The notes below the pieces were generated by a model. The model was not told where the DNA came from and did not search any database. It saw only the letters and a program-made list of their open reading frames with translations. 64,000 nt of DNA, taken from NCBI RefSeq assembly GCF_014243445.1, contig NZ_JACLQD010000004.1, forward strand, positions 1-64,000, read 5' to 3'. Source of the DNA: Paragemmobacter straminiformis. Lineage in GTDB: Bacteria > Pseudomonadota > Alphaproteobacteria > Rhodobacterales > Rhodobacteraceae. This document shows, piece by piece, positions 19,867 to 29,216 of the stretch. The first letter of the stretch is position 1, and every line of letters starts with the position of its first letter. The position numbers and the translations under genes were made by a program.

Positions 19867-19902
19867 AAAAAAGGTCCCCCGCGTCCGGTCGGGACGCGGG
19901 GG
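19867..19902 (-). terminator. intercistronic terminator after the binding-protein gene
   Basis: An 11-bp GC-rich stem (CCCCCGCGTCC / GGACGCGGGGG) is followed, on the minus strand, by six T residues. It lies between the solute-binding-protein gene and the first permease. Such partial terminators are common in ABC operons and keep the binding protein in excess over the membrane parts. Confidence 0.8.
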
Positions 19903-19917
19903 CGTGGTCAGGATCGA

Positions 19918-21024
19918 TTACTCGGCGACCTGCGCGCCGACCATTTCGTCCCATTTGCCGGACACGACTTCCTTGTTGGCCGACTGCTGGTCAACCGAGG
20001 GGAATACGGCGCGGGCATAGGCCTCGGCCGGGGGCAGCGCGTCGAGCAGTTCTTTCGGCACTTCGCCAGCCGCGACCATCTTGGTGAAACGTGCGGTGTG
20101 GCAGTAGCCCTTGACGTAGCCGTTCTGGCCCTCGTTCGAGAACAGATGCTCCATCCACAGCTTGGCGGCGTTCGGGTGCGGCGCATAGGCGCTGATCGCC
20201 TGGACGTAGACGCCGGCCAGAACCGGACCTTCGGGGATCACCACCTCGACCGGCGGGTTGCCGGCGAGCTGGTCGCGCCAGGACAGGAGGTTGTAGTCCC
20301 AGGCCGCGACGATCGGCGTCTGGCCCTGGGCGATGGTGCCCGCCTTGCCCGAGACGGGGACGAAGTTTCCGGCCTTGTTCAGTTCGGCCATGAATTCAAG
20401 GCCCTTGGTGCCCGATGCTTCGCCCGGCTCGGCGCCACGCGACACGCCTGCCGACATGATGGCAAGGATCGCCTGGTTCGACGCGCGCGGATCACCGGTG
20501 AGGGCGAAGGCATTGGCGTAATCGCTTTTGAGCAGGTCGTCCCATTTGGCGGGCACGGTCTTGATGATGTCGGTGTTCACACCGAAGGCCATCACGCCAT
20601 AGTAGGACCCGGCCCAGAAGCCGTCGGCGTCCTTGATATCGGCCGGAATGTCGTCCCAGAGCGAGACCTTGTAGGGCTGGATCAGACCTTCCTGTTTGGC
20701 CTGCGGGCCGAAGGCAAGACCCACGTCGATGACGTCAGGAGCCTGCGGGCCGGTGTTGTCCTTGTTGGCGCGGATCGCCTCGAGTTCGTCGGCGGAACCG
20801 GCATCGGGGTTCAGCTCGTTCACGGTGATCTCGGGATATTTCGCTTTGAACGACGCGATGATCTCGCCGTAGTTGCACCAGTCGTGGGGCAGGGCGATCG
20901 TCGTCAGCGCGCCTTCTTTCTTGGCGGCCGCTTCGATGTCGGCAAGCGTTTCGGCAGAAGCAGCCGTCGCCGCGAACATTGCAAGCAGGCTCACGCCAGA
21001 AACCAGCGCATTGAGGGTTTTCAT
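19918..21024 (-). CDS. ABC transporter solute-binding protein
   Basis: 368 residues. The signal peptide ends at about residue 24 (AATAASA before ETL). The mature protein has the type-II periplasmic-binding fold pattern (GALTTIALPHDWCNYGEII near the N-terminus, FWAGSYYGVMAFGVNTDII in the middle) of the iron/polyamine/aminoethylphosphonate group. Substrate is not resolved. It is the first and, because of the terminator behind it, probably the most highly expressed gene of the operon. Confidence 0.9.
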   Translation of the reverse strand: MKTLNALVSGVSLLAMFAATAASAETLADIEAAAKKEGALTTIALPHDWCNYGEIIASFKAKYPEITVNELNPDAGSADELEAIRANKDNTGPQAPDVIDVGLAFGPQAKQEGLIQPYKVSLWDDIPADIKDADGFWAGSYYGVMAFGVNTDIIKTVPAKWDDLLKSDYANAFALTGDPRASNQAILAIMSAGVSRGAEPGEASGTKGLEFMAELNKAGNFVPVSGKAGTIAQGQTPIVAAWDYNLLSWRDQLAGNPPVEVVIPEGPVLAGVYVQAISAYAPHPNAAKLWMEHLFSNEGQNGYVKGYCHTARFTKMVAAGEVPKELLDALPPAEAYARAVFPSVDQQSANKEVVSGKWDEMVGAQVAE

Positions 21025-21355
21025 TTACGTCTCCGTCATTTGGTCGGTGGGGCCGATTGCCCGCTCCGCCGGGCCTCTCTAGGCGCATCGCGTGACGAAT
21101 TTCCGACGGTTATGTAACAGTTTCAATATGATGGACCGAAGGCCGTTTCCTGCCACAGCAAGGTGGGGGTGCGTTTCCCCCAAAGGAGGGTTGGCGCCTG
21201 CCGTAGGGATGCCGCGCGGGCAAGGCCGTGTTGCGCCGTTGGGCTGCGGGGGTGGCGGGCAGCCAAGGTGTTGCGGATGCCGCGACCGATGCTGTCGGTG
21301 CCGCAGGCCAGACCGCCGCTGTCGATATCCGGCTGCGATCGATCGCCGACGGGGC
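21025..21355. other. intergenic region between binding-protein gene and MgtC-like gene
   Basis: About 330 bases without a supportable gene. The promoter of the ABC operon must lie in the part next to 21024, where an A+T-richer stretch (21095-21130) contrasts with the GC-rich remainder, but I cannot fix the -35 and -10 elements. Short frames across the rest look like chance. Confidence 0.4.
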
Positions 21356-22612
21356 CTAGCCGACCCAGAAGCGCACGGCCCCGGTTGCCACGACCACGGC
21401 AAGGCTGGGGAGGCCGACCCGCAGGCCGACACCCGCCCCGCCGACCCATGCGGACATGACCGATTTTGCGATGGTGTTGACGACGACAGCCAGCACAATC
21501 GCATCGGCGGCAAGCTGTGCGGCACGGCCGCTTTGCGCCATGGAAAGGGTGATGGCGTCAACATCGAGAATGCCCGAAAGGGCCGCCACGCCAAGGACGC
21601 CGCTTTGTCCCCACAAGAGTTGGACAATCTCGACCGATGCCATGACGACGACGATGAAGAGCGCGATCTTGATCGAGGACGCAACCGCCAGAGGGTTCGC
21701 GATGACAAGCGACGCACCCGCCCCGACAGGGCTGGCCGAACGCAGGCGCAGCATCGACAGGCCCGCCGCGCACAGCATTCCCAGCACCACCATGCCCAGT
21801 TCGGGAAAAAGCGAGGCCAGCAAGGCGGGGTTCAATATCAGGACAAGCCCCGCCACACGCAGGGCCATGACCGCGCCGCTTATGAATATTCCGCCCACCA
21901 GCAGATCGGTCGCGCGCGGCTGGTCACCCGCCAGTCGCGCAAAGGCCAAGGTGGTTGCGGTCGAGGAGGCAAGCCCGCCCGCCGCTGCGGTCAGAACGAT
22001 GCCCCACGTTCCGCCAAGCATCCGCACGGCAACGTAGCCGATGAAGGAAATCAGCGCCATCAGGATGGCGAGCAGCCAGACCTCGTACAGATTGACTGCG
22101 CCCCAAGGGTCGATCGGGCGATTGGGCAGCAGGGGAAGCAACAGGAAGGTCATCACCATGAGGATCAAGCCTGCGCGGACCTCGTCCCAAGTCAGGCGAA
22201 AGAGCCAGCTGTGAAGCTTTTCACGCAGCGCAAGCAGGACGGTCATGCAGACCGCCACCGCAATGGCGACCGTGACGTCACCGACCGTCGCCATCGTGCC
22301 AAGCAGGAAGGTGAGCAGCCCTGCGACAAGACCCGTTGCACTGAGATCGCCGCTTGCCCGCGATTCCATCCAGACAAAGGCGCCCAAGGTCGCGGCAAAT
22401 GCGAGGAAGGTCACGGCGACGACCATCGGGCCAAGCTCGGCGCTCAGCACGCCGCTTGTCCCGCCCATCAGGCCCGCAAGGCCGAAGGTCCGCACTCCGG
22501 CGGCCCGTTTGTGATCCTCGACCTCGCGGGTTTTCCAGCCGCGTTCGATCCCGACCAGCAAGCCGATGGCAAGGGCAGCAGCAAGACGCGAGAACACATC
22601 AAGTTCCGGCAT
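21356..22612 (-). CDS. MgtC/SapB-DUF4010 family membrane protein
   Basis: 418 residues from the ATG at 22612 (MPELDVFSRL); an upstream TTG frame is less likely. The N-terminal third has the MgtC/SapB pattern (LAIGLLVGIERGW with RTFGLAGLMGG) and the rest a multi-helix DUF4010 domain, giving ten or more membrane segments in total. Proteins of this build are annotated as MgtC-like transport or Mg-stress proteins, with no settled substrate. It is a single gene, transcribed towards the ABC operon. Confidence 0.85.
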   Translation of the reverse strand: MPELDVFSRLAAALAIGLLVGIERGWKTREVEDHKRAAGVRTFGLAGLMGGTSGVLSAELGPMVVAVTFLAFAATLGAFVWMESRASGDLSATGLVAGLLTFLLGTMATVGDVTVAIAVAVCMTVLLALREKLHSWLFRLTWDEVRAGLILMVMTFLLLPLLPNRPIDPWGAVNLYEVWLLAILMALISFIGYVAVRMLGGTWGIVLTAAAGGLASSTATTLAFARLAGDQPRATDLLVGGIFISGAVMALRVAGLVLILNPALLASLFPELGMVVLGMLCAAGLSMLRLRSASPVGAGASLVIANPLAVASSIKIALFIVVVMASVEIVQLLWGQSGVLGVAALSGILDVDAITLSMAQSGRAAQLAADAIVLAVVVNTIAKSVMSAWVGGAGVGLRVGLPSLAVVVATGAVRFWVG

Positions 22613-23313
22613 GATCGCGCGGATCCTTATTGGCAGCGGCCCGGTCCGGTCTGCGACCGCAGAGGGGCACCACGCACATCGTGGTCGGGCCAATTATGTA
22701 TATGCATTCAATATGCTGTCCCGGGGTCATGCAATGGGGAAACATGGGTCGGACGGCAAGAAGACGGAAAGCCAAAGGGTGATCCGGCTGGCAAAGGAGG
22801 GGCGCGATACCGGTGCCGAGCGGGAAATCCGCAGGGTCGTGCGGAAAAGGGTTGTTTCGCACCCGACGGCACCGCCCCCCGCGCCCCGGCGGAAGGGCAG
22901 GGCATCGGGGCGGCAGCGGACACGCCTGCCAAAGCCGGCATTGGCGGCGCGGCCATGGCCCGCGACATGATCGCTGTGGTCTGGCGGGCAGAGACGCCGA
23001 AAGCGGGGCGTCGTCGGGCCGCGAAAGTGCGGCGGGGTCACATTCGGCACCTTGCCCTTCGCAGCGGGCGGACCGTCATATCGAATTGATGTTCTTGATG
23101 CTTTAACGCGGCAACCCCGCCATTCCTGTCGGCTTGCGCCCCGCCCGACCCTGCGCGCCGCCCCGATTGCGAATGTGCCGAAGTTTGCGTTCCGCAGGGG
23201 GAATGACCGGACGGCGTTTGGCGCGCTTTGCGTCTGCGCCCTTGTGCCTGTTGCGGGGGGGCGGGTAACAGGGGGCGCTTGCCCGGATTTCATTGCGGTT
23301 TGCGAGAGGGTCG
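22613..23313. other. intergenic region, mostly empty
   Basis: About 700 bases separating divergent membrane-protein genes. An A+T-rich patch near 22690-22720 (TATGTATATGCATTCAATATG) is the likeliest promoter area. One small frame (22734-22970) is listed separately; other frames, on both strands, are Arg/Pro/Ala-rich and look like chance in GC-rich DNA. Confidence 0.4.
22734..22970 (+). CDS. possible small basic protein
   Basis: 78 residues starting MGKHGSDGKKTESQRVIR, strongly basic, with a Pro/Arg-rich second half. It follows the A+T-rich patch near 22700 that may hold a promoter. There is no clear ribosome binding site and no family recognised; it may be spurious. Confidence 0.25.
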   Translation: MGKHGSDGKKTESQRVIRLAKEGRDTGAEREIRRVVRKRVVSHPTAPPPAPRRKGRASGRQRTRLPKPALAARPWPAT

Positions 23314-24645
23314 ATGTCACACGAAGCAATCACCGAACTGCTGCGCAAGCAGCGCCTCGTGGCCGGTCTTTCGACGGCGGCGCGCAAACCGGGGCAAGAG
23401 GTCGTCGACTCGCTTGTCACCCGCCAGCAGGCCGTGGAACTGGGCAGCCAGCTGGGCCGCATGACCCCCGAAGCCATCGCTGCTGTTCTGGAAGGGCTTG
23501 ACCTGTCCGATGCCATGCTTGTCTGGCAGTCTTTGCCTGCCACGCGCACCAGCGATGTGGCGTGGTTCCTGCCCCGCCCGCTGCGCGAGGCGCTTGACGG
23601 CAGGGCCGAGCCGCGCTTTGGCGAGAACCGGATCACGGTTTGCGAAAGGGTCAACGGGCGGGTGCGTTTTCGCTGCATCACTGACACGGCCGAGCTTGCC
23701 GGGACCAATCCCGTCTGGATCGACCTTGTCGGCGCAAGTGCCGCCGAACGCCAGTTGATCGGCGCGCATTACGGCATCGACCTGCACGACCCCGGCGAGG
23801 AAACCGATCTCGAGGTCAGCTCGCGCTTTCAGGTCGATGACGCCGGATCGGTCTGGCTGCACTCGAATTTCCTGCTTGACCGAAATGGCGCGTCGCGCAG
23901 CGTGCCGGTGGCCTTTGCCCTGACGGGACAGATGCTGTTTTCGCTCAGGAACGAGGAACTGCCCGTGTTCCGGCTTTTGCGGCGGCGGCTGTCGACCATG
24001 CCGGTCAGCAGCCAGCAGGACTGTGTCGATATCATGATCGCGCTTTACGGGGCGGATGTGGAATACTCCGCAGACTCGCTTGAGGATATCTACCGCACCC
24101 TTGGCAAGGCAGGCCGCCATGTGCTGTCGGAGAAGATGACCGACCAGGAGGCGGCCTCGGTTCTTGCCGACATCGCCGAAGAAGAGGACCTGAACGGGCG
24201 TATCCGGTCGAACATCATGGATTCACAGCGCGCGATCAGCTTTCTGATGCAGGCCCGAAACCTGCAAAAGACGCAGATCGCATCGGCCAAGCAGGTCTTG
24301 CGCAACATCGACAGTCTGAACAGCCACACGGCCTTTCTGTTCGACAAGATCAACTTCCTGATGGATGCGACCATCGGTTTCATCAACATCAACCAGAACA
24401 CCCGGGTGTCACAACTGACCGTGTTCGGTCTGGTCTTCATGCCGATCAACATCCTGTCCGGCATGGGGGGCATGTCGGAATTCTCGATGATGACGCGCGC
24501 GATACCCTGGCCCGTCGCCTATGGGGGGTTCATGGTCGGGTGCATCTTTGTGGGGTGGTTCACCTATCTGTTCATCCGCCGCGCCGAAATGCGCCGGATC
24601 CGCCAGAGCCGCGCGAAGTCGGGTGCGATGCGACACGATTCCTGA
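23314..24645 (+). CDS. CorA-like cation transporter with MgtE_N-like domain
   Basis: 443 residues from the ATG at 23314, with GAGAGGG shortly before it. The first 110 residues resemble the MgtE N-domain (TPEAIAAVLEGLDLSDAMLV, then a second helical repeat). The remainder is CorA-like: a long helical cytoplasmic part and two C-terminal membrane helices, ending in a basic tail. The family's selectivity motif GMN is not present; the equivalent place reads ILSGMGGMSEF, so ion choice may differ from classical CorA. Such fusions exist in alphaproteobacteria. It faces the molybdenum hydroxylase genes convergently. Confidence 0.85.
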   Translation: MSHEAITELLRKQRLVAGLSTAARKPGQEVVDSLVTRQQAVELGSQLGRMTPEAIAAVLEGLDLSDAMLVWQSLPATRTSDVAWFLPRPLREALDGRAEPRFGENRITVCERVNGRVRFRCITDTAELAGTNPVWIDLVGASAAERQLIGAHYGIDLHDPGEETDLEVSSRFQVDDAGSVWLHSNFLLDRNGASRSVPVAFALTGQMLFSLRNEELPVFRLLRRRLSTMPVSSQQDCVDIMIALYGADVEYSADSLEDIYRTLGKAGRHVLSEKMTDQEAASVLADIAEEEDLNGRIRSNIMDSQRAISFLMQARNLQKTQIASAKQVLRNIDSLNSHTAFLFDKINFLMDATIGFININQNTRVSQLTVFGLVFMPINILSGMGGMSEFSMMTRAIPWPVAYGGFMVGCIFVGWFTYLFIRRAEMRRIRQSRAKSGAMRHDS

Positions 24646-24753
24646 CAGGGCAACCGGCGGCGGCGCGCGATGGCATCGCCGGAAAGGGTGCTACCTGCGG
24701 AATGCGGAAACCGCATCCCGCGGCAACACCCTGTCCCGGTTCGCTTTGACCGG

Positions 24754-24796
24754 CCACGGGCCTTTCCCCTGTGCGCGGGGAAAGGATGGCCCGTGG
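24754..24796. terminator. bidirectional hairpin between convergent genes
   Basis: CCACGGG and CCTTTCCCC pair across a 7-nt loop with GGGGAAAGG and, after two bulged bases, CCCGTGG. This very stable stem lies between the ends of the cation transporter gene and the molybdenum hydroxylase gene. It has no long T-run in either direction, so it is a barrier or RNA 3' end rather than a textbook terminator. Confidence 0.6.
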
Positions 24797-24809
24797 TGAT
24801 CCGGTCGTG

Positions 24810-26966
24810 TCAGAGACCACCCATCGTCGTACCCGGGTAGAACGGCAGCGACCGGAGACGCGTGTTGGTCAGTTTGGCCCATGCGTTGGCGACTGCCGGT
24901 GCCACGACCGGAACCGCTGTCTCGCCGACCCCGCCCGGTGCCGCGGTGCTGGCGACGAGCTTGATCAACACGGTCGGCATGGTTTGCAGCTTGAGGTAGG
25001 GGTAGTTGTTGAAGTTCCGCACCTGCGGCACGCCGGCGACAAAGGTTGCCTGATGCCACATGGCGGCCGCAAGCCCGTGGGCAATGCCGCCCTGCATCTG
25101 GGCTTCGACCTGATCGGGGTTCACCACGACGCCGCAATCGACCGCGACATAGATCTTGGAAACCCGGATCGTTCCGGTCGAGGTTTTGCCCACCTCGGCG
25201 ACCATTGCGACGTAGCTGCCGAACCCCTTGAGGAAGGCGACCCCGCGCTGGTATCCGGTCGGCGGCAGGTTCTTCCATCCCGAGAGCGTTTCAACCGCCG
25301 TCAGCACGCCCTTGGCGCGGGGGTCGGTCAGGCGGTCGCGGCGGAAGTTGAGCGGGTTGATGACGGCAAGTTTCGCCAGTTCGTCGATCGCGCTTTCGAC
25401 GGCGAAGGTGTTGTAGGATTCCCCGACCGAGCGCCAGTAGCCAAGCGGAATGTCGGTCGGCAATGCCACATGTTCGATCTGGCGTGCGCCGATGCTGTAG
25501 GGCAGGCCCTTGGCGCCGGCGACGGCGCCGGTGTCTTCGGGGTTGCTCACGCTGCTCGGGCCGCGCTGCAATTTGATCGAGGGCGAGACGTTCCGATAGA
25601 TCAGCGCGGTCATGTTGTTGGACGCGTCAAGTCCCGCCTGCACGCGGATCAGCGCGCTGGGGCGGAAGCGGTCGTTCTGGAAATCCTGCTCGCGCGACCA
25701 GATCAGTTTGACCGGAACGCCGAGTTGCTTGGAGCATTGCACCGCTTGCAGGACATAGTCCGACTCGATCTTGCGGCCGAAGCCACCGCCAAGATAGGTC
25801 GTGTGGAGAACGACCTTGTCATTGCTCAGGCCACAGGCGGCGGCGGCGGCGGGAATGATGAATTCCTGTCCCTGCGTAGGGGCCCAGATCTCGCAACGGT
25901 CTGCGGTGACCGAGGCGGTGCAGTTCATCACCTCCATACAGGCATGGGCGAGGAAGGGCAGCTTGTAGGTCTGGTCGAAGGTCTTGGCCGCACCGGCCAG
26001 CGTGGGGGTGCCCGAGGCTTCGGCCACATAGACCGAGCCGCTGCTTGCCGATGTCAGAAGGTTCTGCGCGGTCGCACCGAGGGAGGCGCTGTCCATGCGC
26101 GACGTGTCGGCGGGAAGCACCCACGAGACGTTGCGTTCGATGTCGCTGGCACCCTTGATCGCGGTCCAGGTGTTGGTGGCGATGACTGCCACCGCATTGC
26201 CGAGGTTGATGACCCCAAGAACGCCCGGGCGCGACGGTTTCGCCGGGGTCGCGCCGACGGTGCCGCCAATGGTCGGGCAATGCACGACGCTGGCAAAGAC
26301 CATGCCGGGAACCTGGACGTCCATGCCGAAGACGGCCGAGCCGTTCACCTTGGCCGGAATGTCGAGGCGCGGCATGCGCTGGCCGACGAATTTGGTCGTC
26401 GTTGCCAGCACGGGGGCCGGAAGGCCGCTGACCGAGGCGGCAGTGGCCGCGACGGCGGCGAAGGTCAGGGTCGTGGTGCCGTTGGTCACGGTGCCGCCCG
26501 TGCCCAGTTTCCAGCCCGTGGTATTGGTCTGCTGGGCAGCGGCCTGGATGAGCATGTCGCGCACGGTTGCCGCGGCGGTGCGCATCGGGTTGTACCAGCC
26601 CATCATGCTGGTCGATCCGCCGGTGATCTGGGCGTGGAACAGCGGGTTCGCGTAAGGATTGCCCGCGCCCGATCCGCCGATGGCATGTTCGCCGCGCATC
26701 TGGGACCAGTTGACCTGCAACTGTTCGGCCACAAGCTGGGCAAGGCCCGTCATGATGCCCTGACCCATCTCGGTCGAGCCGATGCTGAGGGTGACGGTGT
26801 TCGTCTCGTCGATGCGGATGAAGGCGCCGATCTGCACCGGGGTTGCGGCCGCTTCGGCGCGGCGCGGGGCAAAGGAGACGGCGAAGGGAAGGATGAAGGA
26901 CGCGGCCGCACCCTTGAGAAGGTCACGGCGGTTGGGCCCGTTTGCGGGTGCAGCAAGATCGTCCAT
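24810..26966 (-). CDS. molybdopterin-binding subunit, xanthine dehydrogenase family (IorB-like)
   Basis: 718 residues. A Tat signal is visible (NRRDLLKGAAASFILPFAV), so the folded cofactor-loaded enzyme is exported to the periplasm. Family motifs include GSTEMGQGIMTGLAQLVAEQ, YLGGGFGRK and a C-terminal VGETAVP that usually carries the catalytic glutamate (here GGVGETAVPVVAPA). It is the large subunit of the isoquinoline 1-oxidoreductase-type aldehyde or N-heterocycle hydroxylases, paired with the 2Fe-2S subunit gene 57 nt upstream. The substrate is unknown. Electron acceptor genes (cytochrome) are not next to it. Confidence 0.9.
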   Translation of the reverse strand: MDDLAAPANGPNRRDLLKGAAASFILPFAVSFAPRRAEAAATPVQIGAFIRIDETNTVTLSIGSTEMGQGIMTGLAQLVAEQLQVNWSQMRGEHAIGGSGAGNPYANPLFHAQITGGSTSMMGWYNPMRTAAATVRDMLIQAAAQQTNTTGWKLGTGGTVTNGTTTLTFAAVAATAASVSGLPAPVLATTTKFVGQRMPRLDIPAKVNGSAVFGMDVQVPGMVFASVVHCPTIGGTVGATPAKPSRPGVLGVINLGNAVAVIATNTWTAIKGASDIERNVSWVLPADTSRMDSASLGATAQNLLTSASSGSVYVAEASGTPTLAGAAKTFDQTYKLPFLAHACMEVMNCTASVTADRCEIWAPTQGQEFIIPAAAAACGLSNDKVVLHTTYLGGGFGRKIESDYVLQAVQCSKQLGVPVKLIWSREQDFQNDRFRPSALIRVQAGLDASNNMTALIYRNVSPSIKLQRGPSSVSNPEDTGAVAGAKGLPYSIGARQIEHVALPTDIPLGYWRSVGESYNTFAVESAIDELAKLAVINPLNFRRDRLTDPRAKGVLTAVETLSGWKNLPPTGYQRGVAFLKGFGSYVAMVAEVGKTSTGTIRVSKIYVAVDCGVVVNPDQVEAQMQGGIAHGLAAAMWHQATFVAGVPQVRNFNNYPYLKLQTMPTVLIKLVASTAAPGGVGETAVPVVAPAVANAWAKLTNTRLRSLPFYPGTTMGGL

Positions 26967-27023
26967 GATGTCGGGGCTCTTTCTTCTGGATTGCGTGGCG
27001 GCGAAGGGTCGGAAACGGCGGGG

Positions 27024-27467
27024 TCAGAGCCCGCCGAGGGCCTTGTTGATGCGCGGATAGGTGCCGCAGACGCAGATATGCTTGATCTCGGGCGCGATTT
27101 CGCTGCCGTGGTGTCCGGCCTTCATCGCGGCGGTGGTGGCGGTCAGCATGCCCGGCTGGCAAAAGCCGCATTGCGGGACCTGGTTCGTGACCCATGCCGC
27201 CTGTGCCTTGGCCCCGTCGACATCGCCCGAGAGGCCTTCGACGGTCAGGATTTTCTTTCCGACAGCCGAGGAGACATCGACCTTGCAGGCGTGTTCGCGC
27301 TGGTTGTCCATGATGACGGTGCAGGCACCGCAGACTTCGATCCCGCAGCCATATTTGGCCCCGGTGAACCCCATGAAGTCGCGCAGGACCCAAAGCAGCG
27401 GCATGCTTGCCTCTGGCACGCTCACCGTGCGGTTAACCCCGTTCACGTTCAGTGTGTATGTGGGCAT
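27024..27467 (-). CDS. 2Fe-2S subunit of molybdenum hydroxylase (IorA-like)
   Basis: 147 residues, full length for the family. The N-terminal ferredoxin cluster is GCGIEVCGACTV with a further Cys (HAC); the second cluster has CGFCQPGM and the CVCGTYPR motif. It passes electrons from the molybdenum centre of the partner subunit. It lacks its own Tat signal and is presumably exported piggyback with the large subunit. An A+T-rich stretch at about 27505-27555 upstream probably holds the promoter. Confidence 0.92.
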   Translation of the reverse strand: MPTYTLNVNGVNRTVSVPEASMPLLWVLRDFMGFTGAKYGCGIEVCGACTVIMDNQREHACKVDVSSAVGKKILTVEGLSGDVDGAKAQAAWVTNQVPQCGFCQPGMLTATTAAMKAGHHGSEIAPEIKHICVCGTYPRINKALGGL

Positions 27468-27637
27468 TTGGAAACCTTGTGTTTGATTTGGTTCGCAAAT
27501 CCTGAGTTTCGGATGTGCAATTTATATTCAATTTCCAATATATATGCGACGGAGGCCCGCGCATCAGGAAAGTGGGGCGGGCAGGGGTGCGAAGGGGCGT
27601 TCTATAACTCGGGTCATAGGTGTTTCTTACCTGCGGA

Positions 27638-28216
27638 CTAAGCGCGGAAGGCGAGTTGTAGAAGCACCATGAGCAAGAGCGCGGGCGCGAGATAGGCCCC
27701 GAAGGCGATGCGGCGGTCCTTGCCGCCGGACCCCGCCATGACCCGAGTCGCGTAGGCCCCGATCGCCGAGAGCGCGGCGCAGAGGATGAAGGGCGCGATG
27801 TTGTCTGCGGAGAGCCAAAGACCCGCTATCGCGATGAGTTTGACATCACCCTGTCCGAAGGCGTCGCCCCCCTTGGCCCGGCGGGCGAGGACCGCAAAAA
27901 CCGTCAGGCCAACCCAGAGCGCGAGTGCCGCAAGGAGGCGCGCAATCAGGGTGTCGGGGTCAGGCCCCGTGAACAGTAGGCCCAGCGGGATCAGGGGCAG
28001 GCTGAGCCGGTCGGGAAGGAGGAAGTGGCGGGCGTCGATCAGCATCAGCAGGATGGCGATGCCGCCCAGAAAGGCGACGGCCAGGACGGCATTTGCCTGC
28101 GCACCGAGTGACGCAGCACCGAGGCCCGAAAGCAGCGCCGCGCCGAGGGCAAGCCTGCGGTCGGCTGTCGAAAGCCATCCTGCGATGACAGGCCAAGGCG
28201 TCCGCTTCCCTGTCAT
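27638..28216 (-). CDS. gspO: prepilin peptidase of the type II secretion system
   Basis: 192 residues, with about six membrane helices. The two catalytic aspartate motifs of the A24 peptidases are present: IDARHFLLPDRL and GQGDVKLIAIAG. It lacks the N-terminal cytoplasmic methyltransferase part of GspO/PilD, so it may cleave but not methylate pseudopilins. It is the last gene of the operon and overlaps the upstream gene by 4 nt. Confidence 0.88.
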   Translation of the reverse strand: MTGKRTPWPVIAGWLSTADRRLALGAALLSGLGAASLGAQANAVLAVAFLGGIAILLMLIDARHFLLPDRLSLPLIPLGLLFTGPDPDTLIARLLAALALWVGLTVFAVLARRAKGGDAFGQGDVKLIAIAGLWLSADNIAPFILCAALSAIGAYATRVMAGSGGKDRRIAFGAYLAPALLLMVLLQLAFRA

Positions 28217-28722
28217 TGCTTGCCGAGTTCGATGGCGGTCGGCAGGAACAGGGTGACATCGCCGTCGGGGCCGTGAAACACGGCGCGGTCGGATGCGACG
28301 GTCATCAGGTGCAAGCCACGGCTTTCCTCGCCCGGTTCGAGGTAGACGGTCGGCCCGCCCGCCGTGTCGCCGACAAAGGCGCCGCCGGGAGGGGGCGAGG
28401 TCACGACCCCCAACAGCACGGGCAGAACTTCGGGCGCGGGGGGGGGCGTCGATGGTTCGGGCAGAAGCGGCGGTTGCAGTCCTGTCAGCGACGGCGCGGC
28501 CGGATCGGCATTTGCCGATGCGCGCGACGGCTGGAACAGGGGATGGTCTGCCAAGGCCGCAGGCAGGGCGGCAAGGGCGGGTCCGGCGGCAGGGGCAAGG
28601 GCGGCGGGATCGGTGGTCGAGGGGGGCGGGGTTTCGGGGGCGATACCGAACAGGCGGTCAAGCACCAGCAAGCCCAGCAGAAGGACCGCCACGATCGACA
28701 GAAGGCGGATGCGTCCGGTCAT
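28213..28722 (-). CDS. GspC-like (HR domain) type II secretion protein
   Basis: 169 residues: one N-terminal membrane helix (LLSIVAVLLLGLLVLDRLFG), a Pro/Ala-rich linker, and a C-terminal region (VLPVLLGVVTSPPPGGAFVG through DRAVFHGPDGDVTLFLP) that resembles the HR domain of GspC, which links the inner-membrane platform to the secretin. No PDZ or coiled coil follows. GspC is usually first in such operons; here it is between gspM and the peptidase gene, so it could instead be named GspN-like. Confidence 0.65.
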   Translation of the reverse strand: MTGRIRLLSIVAVLLLGLLVLDRLFGIAPETPPPSTTDPAALAPAAGPALAALPAALADHPLFQPSRASANADPAAPSLTGLQPPLLPEPSTPPPAPEVLPVLLGVVTSPPPGGAFVGDTAGGPTVYLEPGEESRGLHLMTVASDRAVFHGPDGDVTLFLPTAIELGKQ

Positions 28723-29216
28723 GGTTTCACCGCCGTTGCAAAGGCCGAAAGGGCGATTTCCGCCTGAAGGAGTCCGCCTTCGATGCCCTGTCCGTCAATG
28801 CTGATCCGGTCGAGGCGCAACAGTGGCTCGGTCTGGTCGAGGGCCAGCACGGCGGCCATGATCTGGGTTTCGCTGCCCGAGAGGGCAAGCGTGAGGGGAA
28901 GTCGCGTCAGCACGCCTTGGGCCTCGGGCGCGGCGGGGTCGATCCGGTCGGGCACAAGGCCCGTCGGGCCGAGTTGGCGCAGCACCAGAGATTGCAGCGC
29001 CGATTGGGCAAGCCCCGCCGTATCGCCCGCGACGAGGGTCTTGGCCGCCTGTCCGGCGGGGCCGGAATTGGCGGTCTGTCTGGCCGCAGCCAGTGCTGCA
29101 AGCGCCTTGTCGGCAGCGCCCCGATAGGCCGCGGCGCCAAGGCAGGCGCAAAGCCCGAGGGCAAGAAACAGCGCGGGAACAGAAAGAAGGACAAGCAACG
29201 GATTGCGCCGGATCAT
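28719..29216 (-). CDS. gspM: type II secretion protein GspM
   Basis: 165 residues from the ATG at 29216, which overlaps the gspL stop as ATGA. One N-terminal membrane helix (LLVLLSVPALFLALGLCACL), then a periplasmic helical/ferredoxin-like part typical of GspM/PilO. It pairs with GspL in the inner-membrane platform. Confidence 0.8.
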   Translation of the reverse strand: MIRRNPLLVLLSVPALFLALGLCACLGAAAYRGAADKALAALAAARQTANSGPAGQAAKTLVAGDTAGLAQSALQSLVLRQLGPTGLVPDRIDPAAPEAQGVLTRLPLTLALSGSETQIMAAVLALDQTEPLLRLDRISIDGQGIEGGLLQAEIALSAFATAVKP

